Shown piece after piece: positions 1 to 7,765 of a stretch of DNA of 64,000 nt (its first letter is position 1; every line of letters begins with the position of its first letter). Both the position numbers and the translations under genes were made by a program. Under the pieces are notes generated by a model. That model saw nothing but the letters and a program-made list of their open reading frames with translations, did no database searches and was not told where the DNA came from. This DNA is from Sphingobacterium sp. UBA7855 (lineage in GTDB: Bacteria; Bacteroidota; Bacteroidia; Sphingobacteriales; Sphingobacteriaceae). The DNA lies in contig DLST01000007.1 of NCBI GenBank assembly GCA_002500745.1, positions 127,786 to 191,785 of the forward strand, read 5' to 3'.

Positions 1-475
1 GAATGAAAGCAATTCACAACCAATTTTTATAATAAATAATTCTTTTAAGGCTGCAATTCCTTTATGTTGCAGATGTGTTTGAATAGTGTAGTTTTAAACC
101 TGTGTATTGACTTTTAAATTACGTTTAGGCTTCCCCTAGTCTAGCTATTTCACAGCAATAGCTTAAACATAAGAAAATTTGTAAGATTATCTTACTTAGC
201 AATCGATAAGCATCTTAATTCAAAATAAATAATGTATTTTCGGAAAGAGTATTAACCTATTTTTTTTAATGCCCTTTAATTAACGGAAATTGAATTTTAT
301 AGAAGTGGAAATTACCATGTTTTTTGAATAATAATTTATAATCTATATTGGAATTATGACAGGGTATTATAGAATTTAATATTAGACAGCGGCCTTAAAC
401 GAAGGAATGTTACGACAACCTTTGTTTGATATTTCGCTATCGGGGAGAATATACTAATCTTTTACATCTTTTTTT
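1..475. other. A+T-rich upstream region of the DRT1 locus
   Basis: No convincing coding region. The stretch is very A+T-rich, with a weak hairpin (CTGCAA at 51-56 with TTGCAG at 67-72). It must hold the promoter of the reverse transcriptase gene. Some defence-associated RTs use a non-coding RNA encoded next to them, so this is the place to look for one, but nothing here shows it directly. Confidence 0.4.
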
Positions 476-3400
476 ATGAGAATTATACATTATCTTGATC
501 CTGATCAGGTTTTTAACGCTTACAAGAAGCTTAAACATTATTTTTTTTATGACAATACTACTCTTTTTGTAAGAAAGAGTATAGCTAAATTCGAGAAGGA
601 GAATTTCGATGGAATAAGTGATATTGATAAAATAAAAACAATTTTATATAGAAAGATTCAACATACCTTCAATAAATTGAGTAACTATCAAAATGTACCG
701 TATACTTTGATTAAAACTCATTTACTACCCAAGAAAATTAAAAGAAATGCATCACATATTGTTACTACTAATAGTAAGGAGTTAAAAGAGATCGAATTAG
801 AACGATTGAACGTATATGCTGACGTTCCTATAGAGATCCATGTTTTGTCAACTCTATGGGTTATGTACGCCGGTCGTTTTCTCGCTCCATTATTAAGCGA
901 GTCTTGCTATGCTAATAAGCTTAATTTAGATATAAATGAAGAGACAGAAGATCCATATGAGAATTTGAAATTGTTCAAACCATACTTTGTACAATATCAA
1001 CATTGGAGAGACGATGCGATCTTAAAGGCTGAAAATTTATTGGATGAAAAACGGAATGTTACTATTTTAAGTCTTGATGTAAAGGATTACTACCATTCGA
1101 TCAGTTTGGACTTTGATAAAATTAAAAAAGATCTGAAAAAGAATATAAGAGATTATGCTAAGAAGAAAAAAGAATTCGACGTAGAAAGGTTTTTAGAATT
1201 ATCGATAGATCTCACTGATATGCTTTTTATAGTACATAAGCTATACTCCGTACAGTTAAGGGATGTTTATCCATCAAATAAAAAACAGGATAGAAAATTA
1301 AAAAATAAATATCCATTGCCAATAGGATTACTTTCATCTTGTCTTTTAGGAAATTATTATTTAAAAGATTTAGATAAAATGATCGTTGAAAATATTAATC
1401 CAGCATTCTATGGTCGATATGTGGATGATCTAATGTTCGTTTTTTCGGATTTAACTGAACATTTTAAGCCAGACCTAAATTCTCCAACACTTTCCTTCTT
1501 ATATAGAAATTTCTATAAAAAAGGAATTTTAGATATTCATCCTGATGGAAAAGTACAAGAAGTATTATTTACAAAAGTTGATGACAGTTGGCGATATAAG
1601 GAGTACTGCGATGATCTAAAAGTCGATGAAATTAATATATTTAAGGATTTTGGAATTTATAAAGATGATATAATTAAGCAATTGGTCAACTCAATTAAAT
1701 TTACTATAAGAAATCCAATAAATATTGATCCTTGTATTGACAAAACTGAAAATATAGACTTGGGTTATTCTAATTTAGAAATACAAGTTTCGAAGACGGT
1801 TCTACATTATTTCGATTATAAGGAATCTAGGGCCGTATTAAATATTTTTAAGAAAAGGCTTAGAGAACAGAGAAGCGAATTTCGATTTTTACCAGATGAG
1901 GATGAGATAAGTGAACAGTTCGATGAAGAAGCTTTCAATTTAAAATATAATGATTCTGAAAATAAATTCAGAAGTATAGAGGACTTTTCAGAAAATAAAT
2001 ATGGTGCATCAAAATTTTTGGCAAAAAAGATTTTTGCTGTTAGTTTCGGTGATAGTGAGAATGATGATATAGCAAATCAACAAATACTTACCTTCTTTAA
2101 GGAATCGACTGCATTAAATTTCTACTCATTATGGGAAAAAGTAGCAACATACTTTGTAATTAGCAATCGCCCAGACAATTTGTTGATATTTAAAAGAAAC
2201 GTGGAGAATGCTATTGATAAGCTGGAAATTAGTAAAGATTCGATAGGAAATGAAAATATTTCGAGCGATTATGTTAAGTCTAATTTGAAAAAGTCGCTTA
2301 TAAATTATTTTAAGATCTCTGTTTCTATTGCACTGTCATTGAATCCTAAGTTAGAAATCCAGTATACAAATGGTACTGAGAAAGAACTATTTAAGGAATT
2401 ACATCTTGATGCATTAATGCTTAGAAAGAGTAATTTATTTCGAACTTCATTAATAAAAGTTCCTGGTATAAATTATTTAAGGTTTCAAGATCCGGAATTT
2501 AGTTTATTAGGTAGTGACTATAACTCATATTTTCATCTTGAAAACAAAGAAATAGAAATAGATCTTTTAATCGCTAATTTGGCTCCTAATTATATCCCTT
2601 TCCATGAAATAAATATTTTGAAGATTGTTAGTAGGATTGCCAATATTGATATCACTGATCTGAAAAATAATAAAAATGGTAATAATCAAAAAAACAATTT
2701 AAGTGAGGGGTTTAATGTCAATGCACCAGAAAATGTAGTTAGTGAAAATAGATCAAATGATAGTGATCTACAATACGACAAGATAAATTCAATTCCGGAT
2801 GAAGCCTTTGAATGGTATTATAGGTGTAATTATGGATGGAAAAAGAACTTCAATTCAGATATCAAAAAAAGAGAGCTCAAGAAAAAGTATTTTACTGTTT
2901 ATAAAGAGGATGAAATTTCAAACGATCTTAAATATAATGAAATTGAAATACATGGGGAGAACATAGATGATTTTGACGATAAAGTAGATAAACGAATTGC
3001 TATTGCTAATATTAAGGTTGATGAAAGAAACGTGGAAAGAAGTTATCTAAAAATGCCTAATTTAGACCGAAAAAGACGAAAAACAATATTTAAATTATTA
3101 AATGAGGCAGATAGACATGAGTCTGACTTGATTATTTTTCCAGAAGTTTCCATCCCATATTCCTGGTTGCGGCTGCTCGCTGAACGCTCACATAAACGTT
3201 ACATGGGTATTGTAGCAGGACTCGAACATTGGATTAATAACAATAATATAGCATTTAATTTCATGGTAACAATACTTCCATTTAAAGTTCATGAAAATGT
3301 AACATCGTTAATAAAGATCAGACTCAAAAACCATTATTCACCGAAAGAAAAATACTTATTAACAGGTTACAGACTGATTGTTCCAAAGCAAACTCTCAAG

Positions 3401-3883
3401 GATTATAAAATGTCTTATGATTTATTTCATTGGAGAAAAACTTATTTTTCCGTGTATAATTGTTTTGAACTGGCCGACATTTATCATCGATCGCTCTTCA
3501 AATCAAAAGTTGATTTTATCGTAGCTTCAGAATTGAATCCTGATACTGAATATTTCTCAGATGTTGCAGGCGCTTGGGTAAGAGATGTACATTCATATTT
3601 TATTCAAGTTAATTCCTCACACTATGGAGATTCTAGACTTATTCAACCGTCTAAATCATATAAAAAGGATCTTATTCAAGTCAAAGGAGGTGAAAACTCA
3701 ACTATTTTAGTGGGAAATATGGAAATAGAAAGATTAAGAAATTTTCAATTAATGGAGTATCATTTACAAAAGGATAGTATTGAAAAAGAGAAGTATCATT
3801 TTAAACCTACTCCGCCAGATTTCGATAGGGATAACGTTACAATTAGAATGAATGATAGAAAAATTGGAAAAAGTATTTTATAA
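476..3883 (+). CDS. drt1a: Defence-associated reverse transcriptase with C-terminal nitrilase domain (DRT type 1, UG1-like)
   Basis: A 1135-residue protein with two recognisable catalytic domains. RT motif A is LDVKDYYHS (Asp201) and motif C is YVDD at 315-318, so the polymerase core looks intact. From about residue 839 a nitrilase (C-N hydrolase) fold begins, with the Glu-Lys-Cys triad placed at Glu890 (FPEVSIP), Lys957 or Lys959 (YSPKEKY) and Cys996 (YNCFELAD). RT-nitrilase fusions of this size are known from the UG1 group of Abi/UG reverse transcriptases (DRT type 1), which give phage resistance. The stretch from about 400 to 838 has no motif I recognise. The gene overlaps the next one by one base (TAATG), so the two are probably translationally coupled. 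The A+T-rich composition and flanking orphan genes fit an acquired defence locus. The group assignment rests on architecture only. Confidence 0.87.
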   Translation: MRIIHYLDPDQVFNAYKKLKHYFFYDNTTLFVRKSIAKFEKENFDGISDIDKIKTILYRKIQHTFNKLSNYQNVPYTLIKTHLLPKKIKRNASHIVTTNSKELKEIELERLNVYADVPIEIHVLSTLWVMYAGRFLAPLLSESCYANKLNLDINEETEDPYENLKLFKPYFVQYQHWRDDAILKAENLLDEKRNVTILSLDVKDYYHSISLDFDKIKKDLKKNIRDYAKKKKEFDVERFLELSIDLTDMLFIVHKLYSVQLRDVYPSNKKQDRKLKNKYPLPIGLLSSCLLGNYYLKDLDKMIVENINPAFYGRYVDDLMFVFSDLTEHFKPDLNSPTLSFLYRNFYKKGILDIHPDGKVQEVLFTKVDDSWRYKEYCDDLKVDEINIFKDFGIYKDDIIKQLVNSIKFTIRNPINIDPCIDKTENIDLGYSNLEIQVSKTVLHYFDYKESRAVLNIFKKRLREQRSEFRFLPDEDEISEQFDEEAFNLKYNDSENKFRSIEDFSENKYGASKFLAKKIFAVSFGDSENDDIANQQILTFFKESTALNFYSLWEKVATYFVISNRPDNLLIFKRNVENAIDKLEISKDSIGNENISSDYVKSNLKKSLINYFKISVSIALSLNPKLEIQYTNGTEKELFKELHLDALMLRKSNLFRTSLIKVPGINYLRFQDPEFSLLGSDYNSYFHLENKEIEIDLLIANLAPNYIPFHEINILKIVSRIANIDITDLKNNKNGNNQKNNLSEGFNVNAPENVVSENRSNDSDLQYDKINSIPDEAFEWYYRCNYGWKKNFNSDIKKRELKKKYFTVYKEDEISNDLKYNEIEIHGENIDDFDDKVDKRIAIANIKVDERNVERSYLKMPNLDRKRRKTIFKLLNEADRHESDLIIFPEVSIPYSWLRLLAERSHKRYMGIVAGLEHWINNNNIAFNFMVTILPFKVHENVTSLIKIRLKNHYSPKEKYLLTGYRLIVPKQTLKDYKMSYDLFHWRKTYFSVYNCFELADIYHRSLFKSKVDFIVASELNPDTEYFSDVAGAWVRDVHSYFIQVNSSHYGDSRLIQPSKSYKKDLIQVKGGENSTILVGNMEIERLRNFQLMEYHLQKDSIEKEKYHFKPTPPDFDRDNVTIRMNDRKIGKSIL

Positions 3884-4554
3884 TGGAAAATATGAGCTTT
3901 AGAATTCAGGATTTAATGAAGATTATTATACCTGGCACATTATCTTTGTTTTTTGCCACTTTATTAGTTTTATCTTATGAAAATTATGTTTGGTTAGTCA
4001 ATAATATTAAAGATATTGTGGGGATATTTTTAGTGTTATTTTTTATAATTTGTTATGGTTTTGGTTATTTTATAGATTTTTTTGGTAGTATTTTAGAAAA
4101 AATCTATTACAAATTTAAATTTAAGCCATCCTATTATTTAATAAATGATATTGGGAAATATATTAGACTTTCGAAAAGAGAAGAAGTACTAGAAGAACTT
4201 TGCCTTAGAATGTCGCGGTGCACGACTAACTTATATAGCTCCAAAGAGGCCGAAGATATTTTTAAATTTGCTAATATTTTAAAGGATAAATCTCAAAACA
4301 GCAATAATAGAGATAGATTAAGAGAATATTACTTCTCTATGGTGTTTAGTAGGAACTTATCTAGCGGTTTTATTGTTTCATTGGTGTTATATTTAATTTA
4401 TTTTATTTTCAATAATGCTACTGTTATGTTTAACTGTTACTCACTAATGTTATTTTTGCCATTTATAATTTGTGTTATTAGATGGAAGCAGCATGCATCT
4501 TATTATAGCCGACAAGTGTTTTATGTTGCGTGTGAAAATATCTTCAAAATTTAA
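3883..4554 (+). CDS. drt1b: Four-helix membrane protein, partner of the DRT1 reverse transcriptase
   Basis: 223 residues. Two hydrophobic segments lie near the N terminus (about 14-32 and 43-69) and two near the C terminus (about 160-178 and 182-200), with a charged cytosolic-type section between them (about 72-155). Its ATG overlaps the stop of the RT gene, a strong sign of one transcript and a fixed stoichiometry. Type 1 DRT systems are reported with a small membrane protein as second component, and this gene has the right place and topology. Its role is unknown; a membrane effector or anchor for the RT-nitrilase is an inference from topology. There is no signal peptide cleavage site and no enzymatic motif. 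Confidence 0.65.
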   Translation: MENMSFRIQDLMKIIIPGTLSLFFATLLVLSYENYVWLVNNIKDIVGIFLVLFFIICYGFGYFIDFFGSILEKIYYKFKFKPSYYLINDIGKYIRLSKREEVLEELCLRMSRCTTNLYSSKEAEDIFKFANILKDKSQNSNNRDRLREYYFSMVFSRNLSSGFIVSLVLYLIYFIFNNATVMFNCYSLMLFLPFIICVIRWKQHASYYSRQVFYVACENIFKI

Positions 4555-4751
4555 TACCTGAAATACGTTGAAAAACAGGATATTACAGATTGATTACAAT
4601 GTTAATTCGGGGAGTGGTGAAGTCATTCCGCTTTTCATTTTCGCATTGAATAAATATAAAAATGCGCATTAAGAAACAAAAATGGTAGGGATAGCGGACT
4701 ATCAGTCGTTTTCAAGTCGGATCGCTACTAATCTATCATTAAAAAATCGTT

Positions 4752-5117
4752 TTACTTCCGTTCATAATGATTTTTGTACATAAATATTAATGAAATAATA
4801 ATAAAGGCAATGAAAGAATATCTATAGTCGAAACCTAAGTTGAATTCAAGAGGAATTGAATTTATAAAATCATTTACTAAGAAGTTTAGCAAGAACTTGC
4901 CAAAAGTTAGTAGAAGAAAAAGTCCTCCAAACATACCAAATACATAAATAAACAAAAGAGAAACCATCCACAAGTAGAAGTTGAAATTTTTTTCGGATTT
5001 AAATGGTTCGTTTAAACTAAGCTTATATTTTCTGTATTTATTCTCTTTATCAAATTCCTTTTGGGTGTATTTCGTCATTAAGTAGAAAAGTGTAATTAAA
5101 ATTATATTAATTATCAT
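4752..5117 (-). CDS. Small hypothetical membrane protein (121 aa)
   Basis: Not recognised. The protein begins with a hydrophobic segment (about 1-16), then a charged stretch rich in Lys and Asp/Glu (17-45), a long hydrophobic section with Gly and Phe (about 47-78) that could form one or two helices, and a last helix (about 98-114) before a basic end. It points towards the DRT1 genes and is separated from them by about 200 bases of A+T-rich DNA. Codon use resembles the neighbouring accessory genes. It could be an immunity or phage-resistance accessory protein, but that is only suggested by position. Confidence 0.5.
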   Translation of the reverse strand: MIINIILITLFYLMTKYTQKEFDKENKYRKYKLSLNEPFKSEKNFNFYLWMVSLLFIYVFGMFGGLFLLLTFGKFLLNFLVNDFINSIPLEFNLGFDYRYSFIAFIIISLIFMYKNHYERK

Positions 5118-5296
5118 ATTAAAGTTGTTTTGCTTTTTGAAATTTCATAGTTAGTCGTTTTTATGCTTCATTATATTTCAAAAACGAAGAACGGACGAAT
5201 ATTCATGGGACAAATTTGTTTTTTTATTAAAACGTCCCGATTTTACCAAATTATTATGTCTGACTTTCAATTTTACAAAACTAAAATACCAGATTT

Positions 5297-5322
5297 AATG
5301 TGGCATTCGAAATGACCACATT
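5297..5322 (-). terminator. Stem-loop downstream of the XRE operon
   Basis: AATGTGG at 5297-5303 pairs with CCACATT at 5316-5322, and inside it CATT pairs with AATG across a CGA loop with one bulged A. It lies 46 bases after the end of the minus-strand gene at 5368. A run of T follows only loosely on the minus strand, so termination is probable rather than certain. Confidence 0.4.
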
Positions 5323-5367
5323 CAACTTTTGGATTATAATGACTAGACGCCCATTTTATTTTTATTT

Positions 5368-6177
5368 TTAATTTAAATACTTCTGTACTAAATATCCTAG
5401 AAAAAAGATAAATATCCCCCAAGCTAGATTCAATATCCAATTATTTGCAACAATTTCCCTTATACCAGAAATTGTTAATCCATAGATTTCTTTTGGTTTT
5501 ACTTTCACTTTCAAACTACCGTTTTCAGTTTTTTCAATTATACTCTCAATAATACTAACCTTGTTCAAAGTTGATTTATGAAGAGCAAGATAATTTCTGT
5601 TTTCAAAAGCTTCAGCTTCTTTTTTACCACTTAATGCATCCCTAAAAGATATTTCATTTCTTGCACACAAACTGAGTAATTTCCCACTTTCTCCATGATT
5701 TTCATAATCATAAGTATATATTTTGGAAAGTATCCGCGGTAGATCATACCTATTTTCAATATCAATCTCTAAGGGAGAACCACCAAGAATACGGAATCGA
5801 ATTGAAATTGCTTCAAATCCAAAATTAGTATCTCGCATATTCCAATGAATCCATTTAAACTTAAGCCTTTCTTTAGCAAATTCGTAAAACTCATTTAGCA
5901 TATAATATTCTAATTTATCGTAATCTTCATCAGATAAATTATTAAAATCCATTCTGTTAATTTGAGCCTGAATATGAATTGAAAATGATATGGTTTGTCC
6001 GGTTTGTAAATTCCGGATTGAAATAGAAGTTATTCGCGGGCTTCTACCAAATAAATTTACAAAAGACTCGCAAGAGTAATGTATAATTAGCGTCTTCTCT
6101 TTATTCTCTAAAGATTTTTCTAGGTCTTTCAGTCCTTCACTTCGCTGTTTTAACCTTTTAGATTGTATGAAATTCAT
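5368..6177 (-). CDS. Hypothetical membrane-anchored protein encoded with an XRE regulator
   Basis: About 269 residues when started at the ATG at 6177 (MNFIQSKRLKQ). A longer reading starts at 6237 inside the regulator gene and gives an unlikely Cys-rich N terminus, so the shorter start is preferred; it lies 4 bases after the stop of the HTH gene. The body is soluble and charged with no known motif, and the last 20 residues (WGIFIFFLGYLVQKYL) form one membrane helix, giving a tail-anchored layout. A regulator next to a tail-anchored protein is seen in several defence and toxin-antitoxin-like pairs, but no family was recognised here. Confidence 0.6.
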   Translation of the reverse strand: MNFIQSKRLKQRSEGLKDLEKSLENKEKTLIIHYSCESFVNLFGRSPRITSISIRNLQTGQTISFSIHIQAQINRMDFNNLSDEDYDKLEYYMLNEFYEFAKERLKFKWIHWNMRDTNFGFEAISIRFRILGGSPLEIDIENRYDLPRILSKIYTYDYENHGESGKLLSLCARNEISFRDALSGKKEAEAFENRNYLALHKSTLNKVSIIESIIEKTENGSLKVKVKPKEIYGLTISGIREIVANNWILNLAWGIFIFFLGYLVQKYLN

Positions 6178-6181
6178 GTGG

Positions 6182-6385
6182 TTATGGCTTTGTTGGATAC
6201 AACAGCTCACGAATATCTGTGTCAAGAAGTTTCGCAATTTTGTACAACTCAGTAAGGGGCGGCTGCCGATGATTATTAACCCACCTTGAGACAGTTTCCT
6301 CAGTTTTTTTAATTTTTTCAGCTAGTTCTCTATTCGTTATTTTCTTTATTTCAAGAACTTCAGCTAGTCTGTTAATTTTAATCAT
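6182..6385 (-). CDS. XRE/Cro-type helix-turn-helix regulator (67 aa)
   Basis: A compact Cro/C1-type DNA-binding domain with no other part: the helix-turn-helix spans about residues 17-40 (TNRELAEKI, then EETVSRWVNNHRQPP), followed by the usual LYKIAKLLDTDIREL helices. This length and layout are typical of small XRE repressors that control the gene they share an operon with. The next gene starts 4 bases downstream on the same strand. Two interlocked inverted repeats lie 12 to 40 bases upstream of its ATG and are likely its own operator. Confidence 0.85.
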   Translation of the reverse strand: MIKINRLAEVLEIKKITNRELAEKIKKTEETVSRWVNNHRQPPLTELYKIAKLLDTDIRELLYPTKP

Positions 6386-6396
6386 ATATTTTTCTT

Positions 6397-6425
6397 GTAA
6401 AAAGTTTGACTTTTTACGTCAAACT
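6397..6425 (-). promoter_or_regulatory. Interlocked inverted repeats, probable XRE operator
   Basis: Two overlapping palindromes share sequence. GTAAAAAG at 6397-6404 mirrors CTTTTTAC at 6410-6417, and AGTTTGAC at 6403-6410 mirrors GTCAAACT at 6418-6425. Both have 8-base arms and sit immediately upstream of the XRE gene (start 6385), where its promoter must be. Binding by the XRE protein is inferred. Confidence 0.55.
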
Positions 6426-6477
6426 CTTATCTTTGTTTATGTAATAGCGAATTTTATATAACAACATGTGTTGTATT

Positions 6478-6740
6478 AAAACGAGTCTCTCTATTTGGGA
6501 ATAAATCCGGCTTAAAATAAATACCCTAGAGAGTGCACGTGGATCGTCTATTATTACTGGAAATGTTTATCTTTACAAGCATATCCAGTAAGACGGTCCT
6601 TGCGTTTGTACTTCTGTAGGGTAAGGTAGTGGGCAACTGCTATCTGAATGGTTTTACTCCATTAAGCCGGATTTTCCAACTAATTACAGGAGGAGCAAGG
6701 GCCGACACTGCTGGTGTCGCTCTTGAAAAAGACTCGTTCA
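6478..6740 (+). ncRNA. Candidate structured RNA of about 260 nt, family not recognised
   Basis: Nested pairings fold this non-coding stretch into one closed structure. The outer stem is AACGAGTC (6480-6487) with GACTCGTT (6731-6738). Inside it, a perfect 13-base helix pairs 6503-6515 with 6662-6674 (AAATCCGGCTTAA). That helix encloses TACCCTA (6522-6528) with TAGGGTA (6617-6623), which in turn encloses a long hairpin (6541-6549 with 6591-6599, and TACTGGA 6555-6561 with 6584-6590). Smaller hairpins lie at 6625-6644 and 6696-6725. Imperfect pairs at 6544/6596, 6700/6721 and 6626/6643 are G-U wobbles only if the plus strand is transcribed, which sets the orientation. It matches no tmRNA, RNase P, SRP or riboswitch signature I know. 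The function is unknown. Confidence 0.65.
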
Positions 6741-6760
6741 CATAAAAACCAATAACGATT

Positions 6761-6871
6761 ATGAGAACGAACACAAAAAACACCACCCATTACCCGCAAT
6801 CGATCCAAGTTGGATTGACTGGGTATTCCCGCAAATCACTTTTAAAGAACATATTCCGCGCACCTGAATAG
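6761..6871 (+). CDS. Possible small ORF just after the structured RNA (36 aa)
   Basis: An ATG 20 bases after the outer stem opens a 36-codon frame rich in Thr, Asn, Lys and Arg, ending in RAPE. It has no membrane segment, no recognised family and no clear ribosome-binding site. A hairpin (GCGCACCT with AGGTTGCGC, about 6858-6878) covers its stop codon. It could be a leader peptide tied to the RNA or chance. Confidence 0.25.
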   Translation: MRTNTKNTTHYPQSIQVGLTGYSRKSLLKNIFRAPE

Positions 6872-7372
6872 GTTGCGCTCCATCAAACACAGGCTGTAAA
6901 GAGCATTAAAAAGGGCAGGTCTTGACTTTCCTGTAAACGAAAAGACAGCAGAACCCTGTTCAGTCTAATGTCCCGCTATTTACGCCTGTAACCGACCTTT
7001 ACACTTATATAATTGCATTAAAAAGGTAATATTGGCCAATGATACAGCTTGATTTAAAATTCGCACGTTAAAATTAAGCAATTTTTCATTGAGTCCAAAC
7101 TTTTTACCCTTAGTTTTTATTGCAAGACGATATTACTGTAGGTCGGTCTTTACTTCTTTCCGGCAGGGAGCGCCATAATTAACCCTAATTTATGCTTTGA
7201 AATTGTATCAAGGCGCTTTTCGGACTTTTAATATTATTTGTCCATTTACCACAGGTCTGTTTTGATATGTGGTATGACAGGCCATTTTAACGCGAAAAAA
7301 TCGCGAAAGGGGAAGCTATGCCTTTATCTGAGCCGGCACCTCAAGGTTTGTCACACTTGATGAAACTAAATT
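6872..7372. other. Long non-coding region between the structured RNA and the Sus locus
   Basis: No supported ORF. Several short inverted repeats occur, for example AGAC at about 6952 with GTCT at about 6974, ACCACA (about 7248) with TGTGGT (about 7266), and GCGA with TCGC near 7295. The piece near 7290-7372 probably carries the promoter and leader of the 124-residue gene. The region may extend the upstream RNA element, but the pairings are weaker. Confidence 0.35.
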
Positions 7373-7747
7373 ATGAACCAAAAATCAAACAATCTGCTAC
7401 CCTTTGAGCTAGCATGTTATGAAATATACGACAATGGATACGATCCATTACATACCATTCGGGAGTTCTGGTCCCAACATACCATCACCGACTGTCAGGA
7501 AACCCTGTGGACACTCTTTGAAAACTATAGAAAGGGCATCGCACAGGAAGATGCTGCCGACGTAAAGCAGATGCACACCGTTTTGATGAAACTGTGCCGT
7601 GTGCTGATGGCTTATTTCCTGGTGCACTTCCGCAAGATCGAAATCGATGCGGTACCATTCACCTTTGCTGAACCTGCCGACGTCATTACGGCGGATCTGG
7701 AAGCCAAGCAAAGGATCCACAGTTTCTTTAACCGAATTGCAGAATAA
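7373..7747 (+). CDS. Hypothetical protein ahead of a Sus operon (124 aa)
   Basis: Not recognised. A soluble, largely helical protein with many aromatic residues (for example CYEIYDNGYDP near the start and MAYFLVHFRKI near 84-94), no signal peptide and no membrane helix. The reading is intact and its base composition matches the SusC gene that begins 18 bases after its stop, so it is probably the first gene of that operon. The N-terminal half (YDPLHTIREFWSQH, TLWTLFENYRKG) looks like a compact domain. A cytosolic regulatory or accessory role is possible but unproven. Confidence 0.6.
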   Translation: MNQKSNNLLPFELACYEIYDNGYDPLHTIREFWSQHTITDCQETLWTLFENYRKGIAQEDAADVKQMHTVLMKLCRVLMAYFLVHFRKIEIDAVPFTFAEPADVITADLEAKQRIHSFFNRIAE

Positions 7748-7765
7748 TACCTAATCCATAAGCAG

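Noticed and set aside
6478..6740. Identification of the structured RNA as tmRNA, RNase P RNA, SRP RNA or a cobalamin or TPP riboswitch
   Set aside because: The characteristic conserved blocks of these families are missing from this stretch, so no family name is given.
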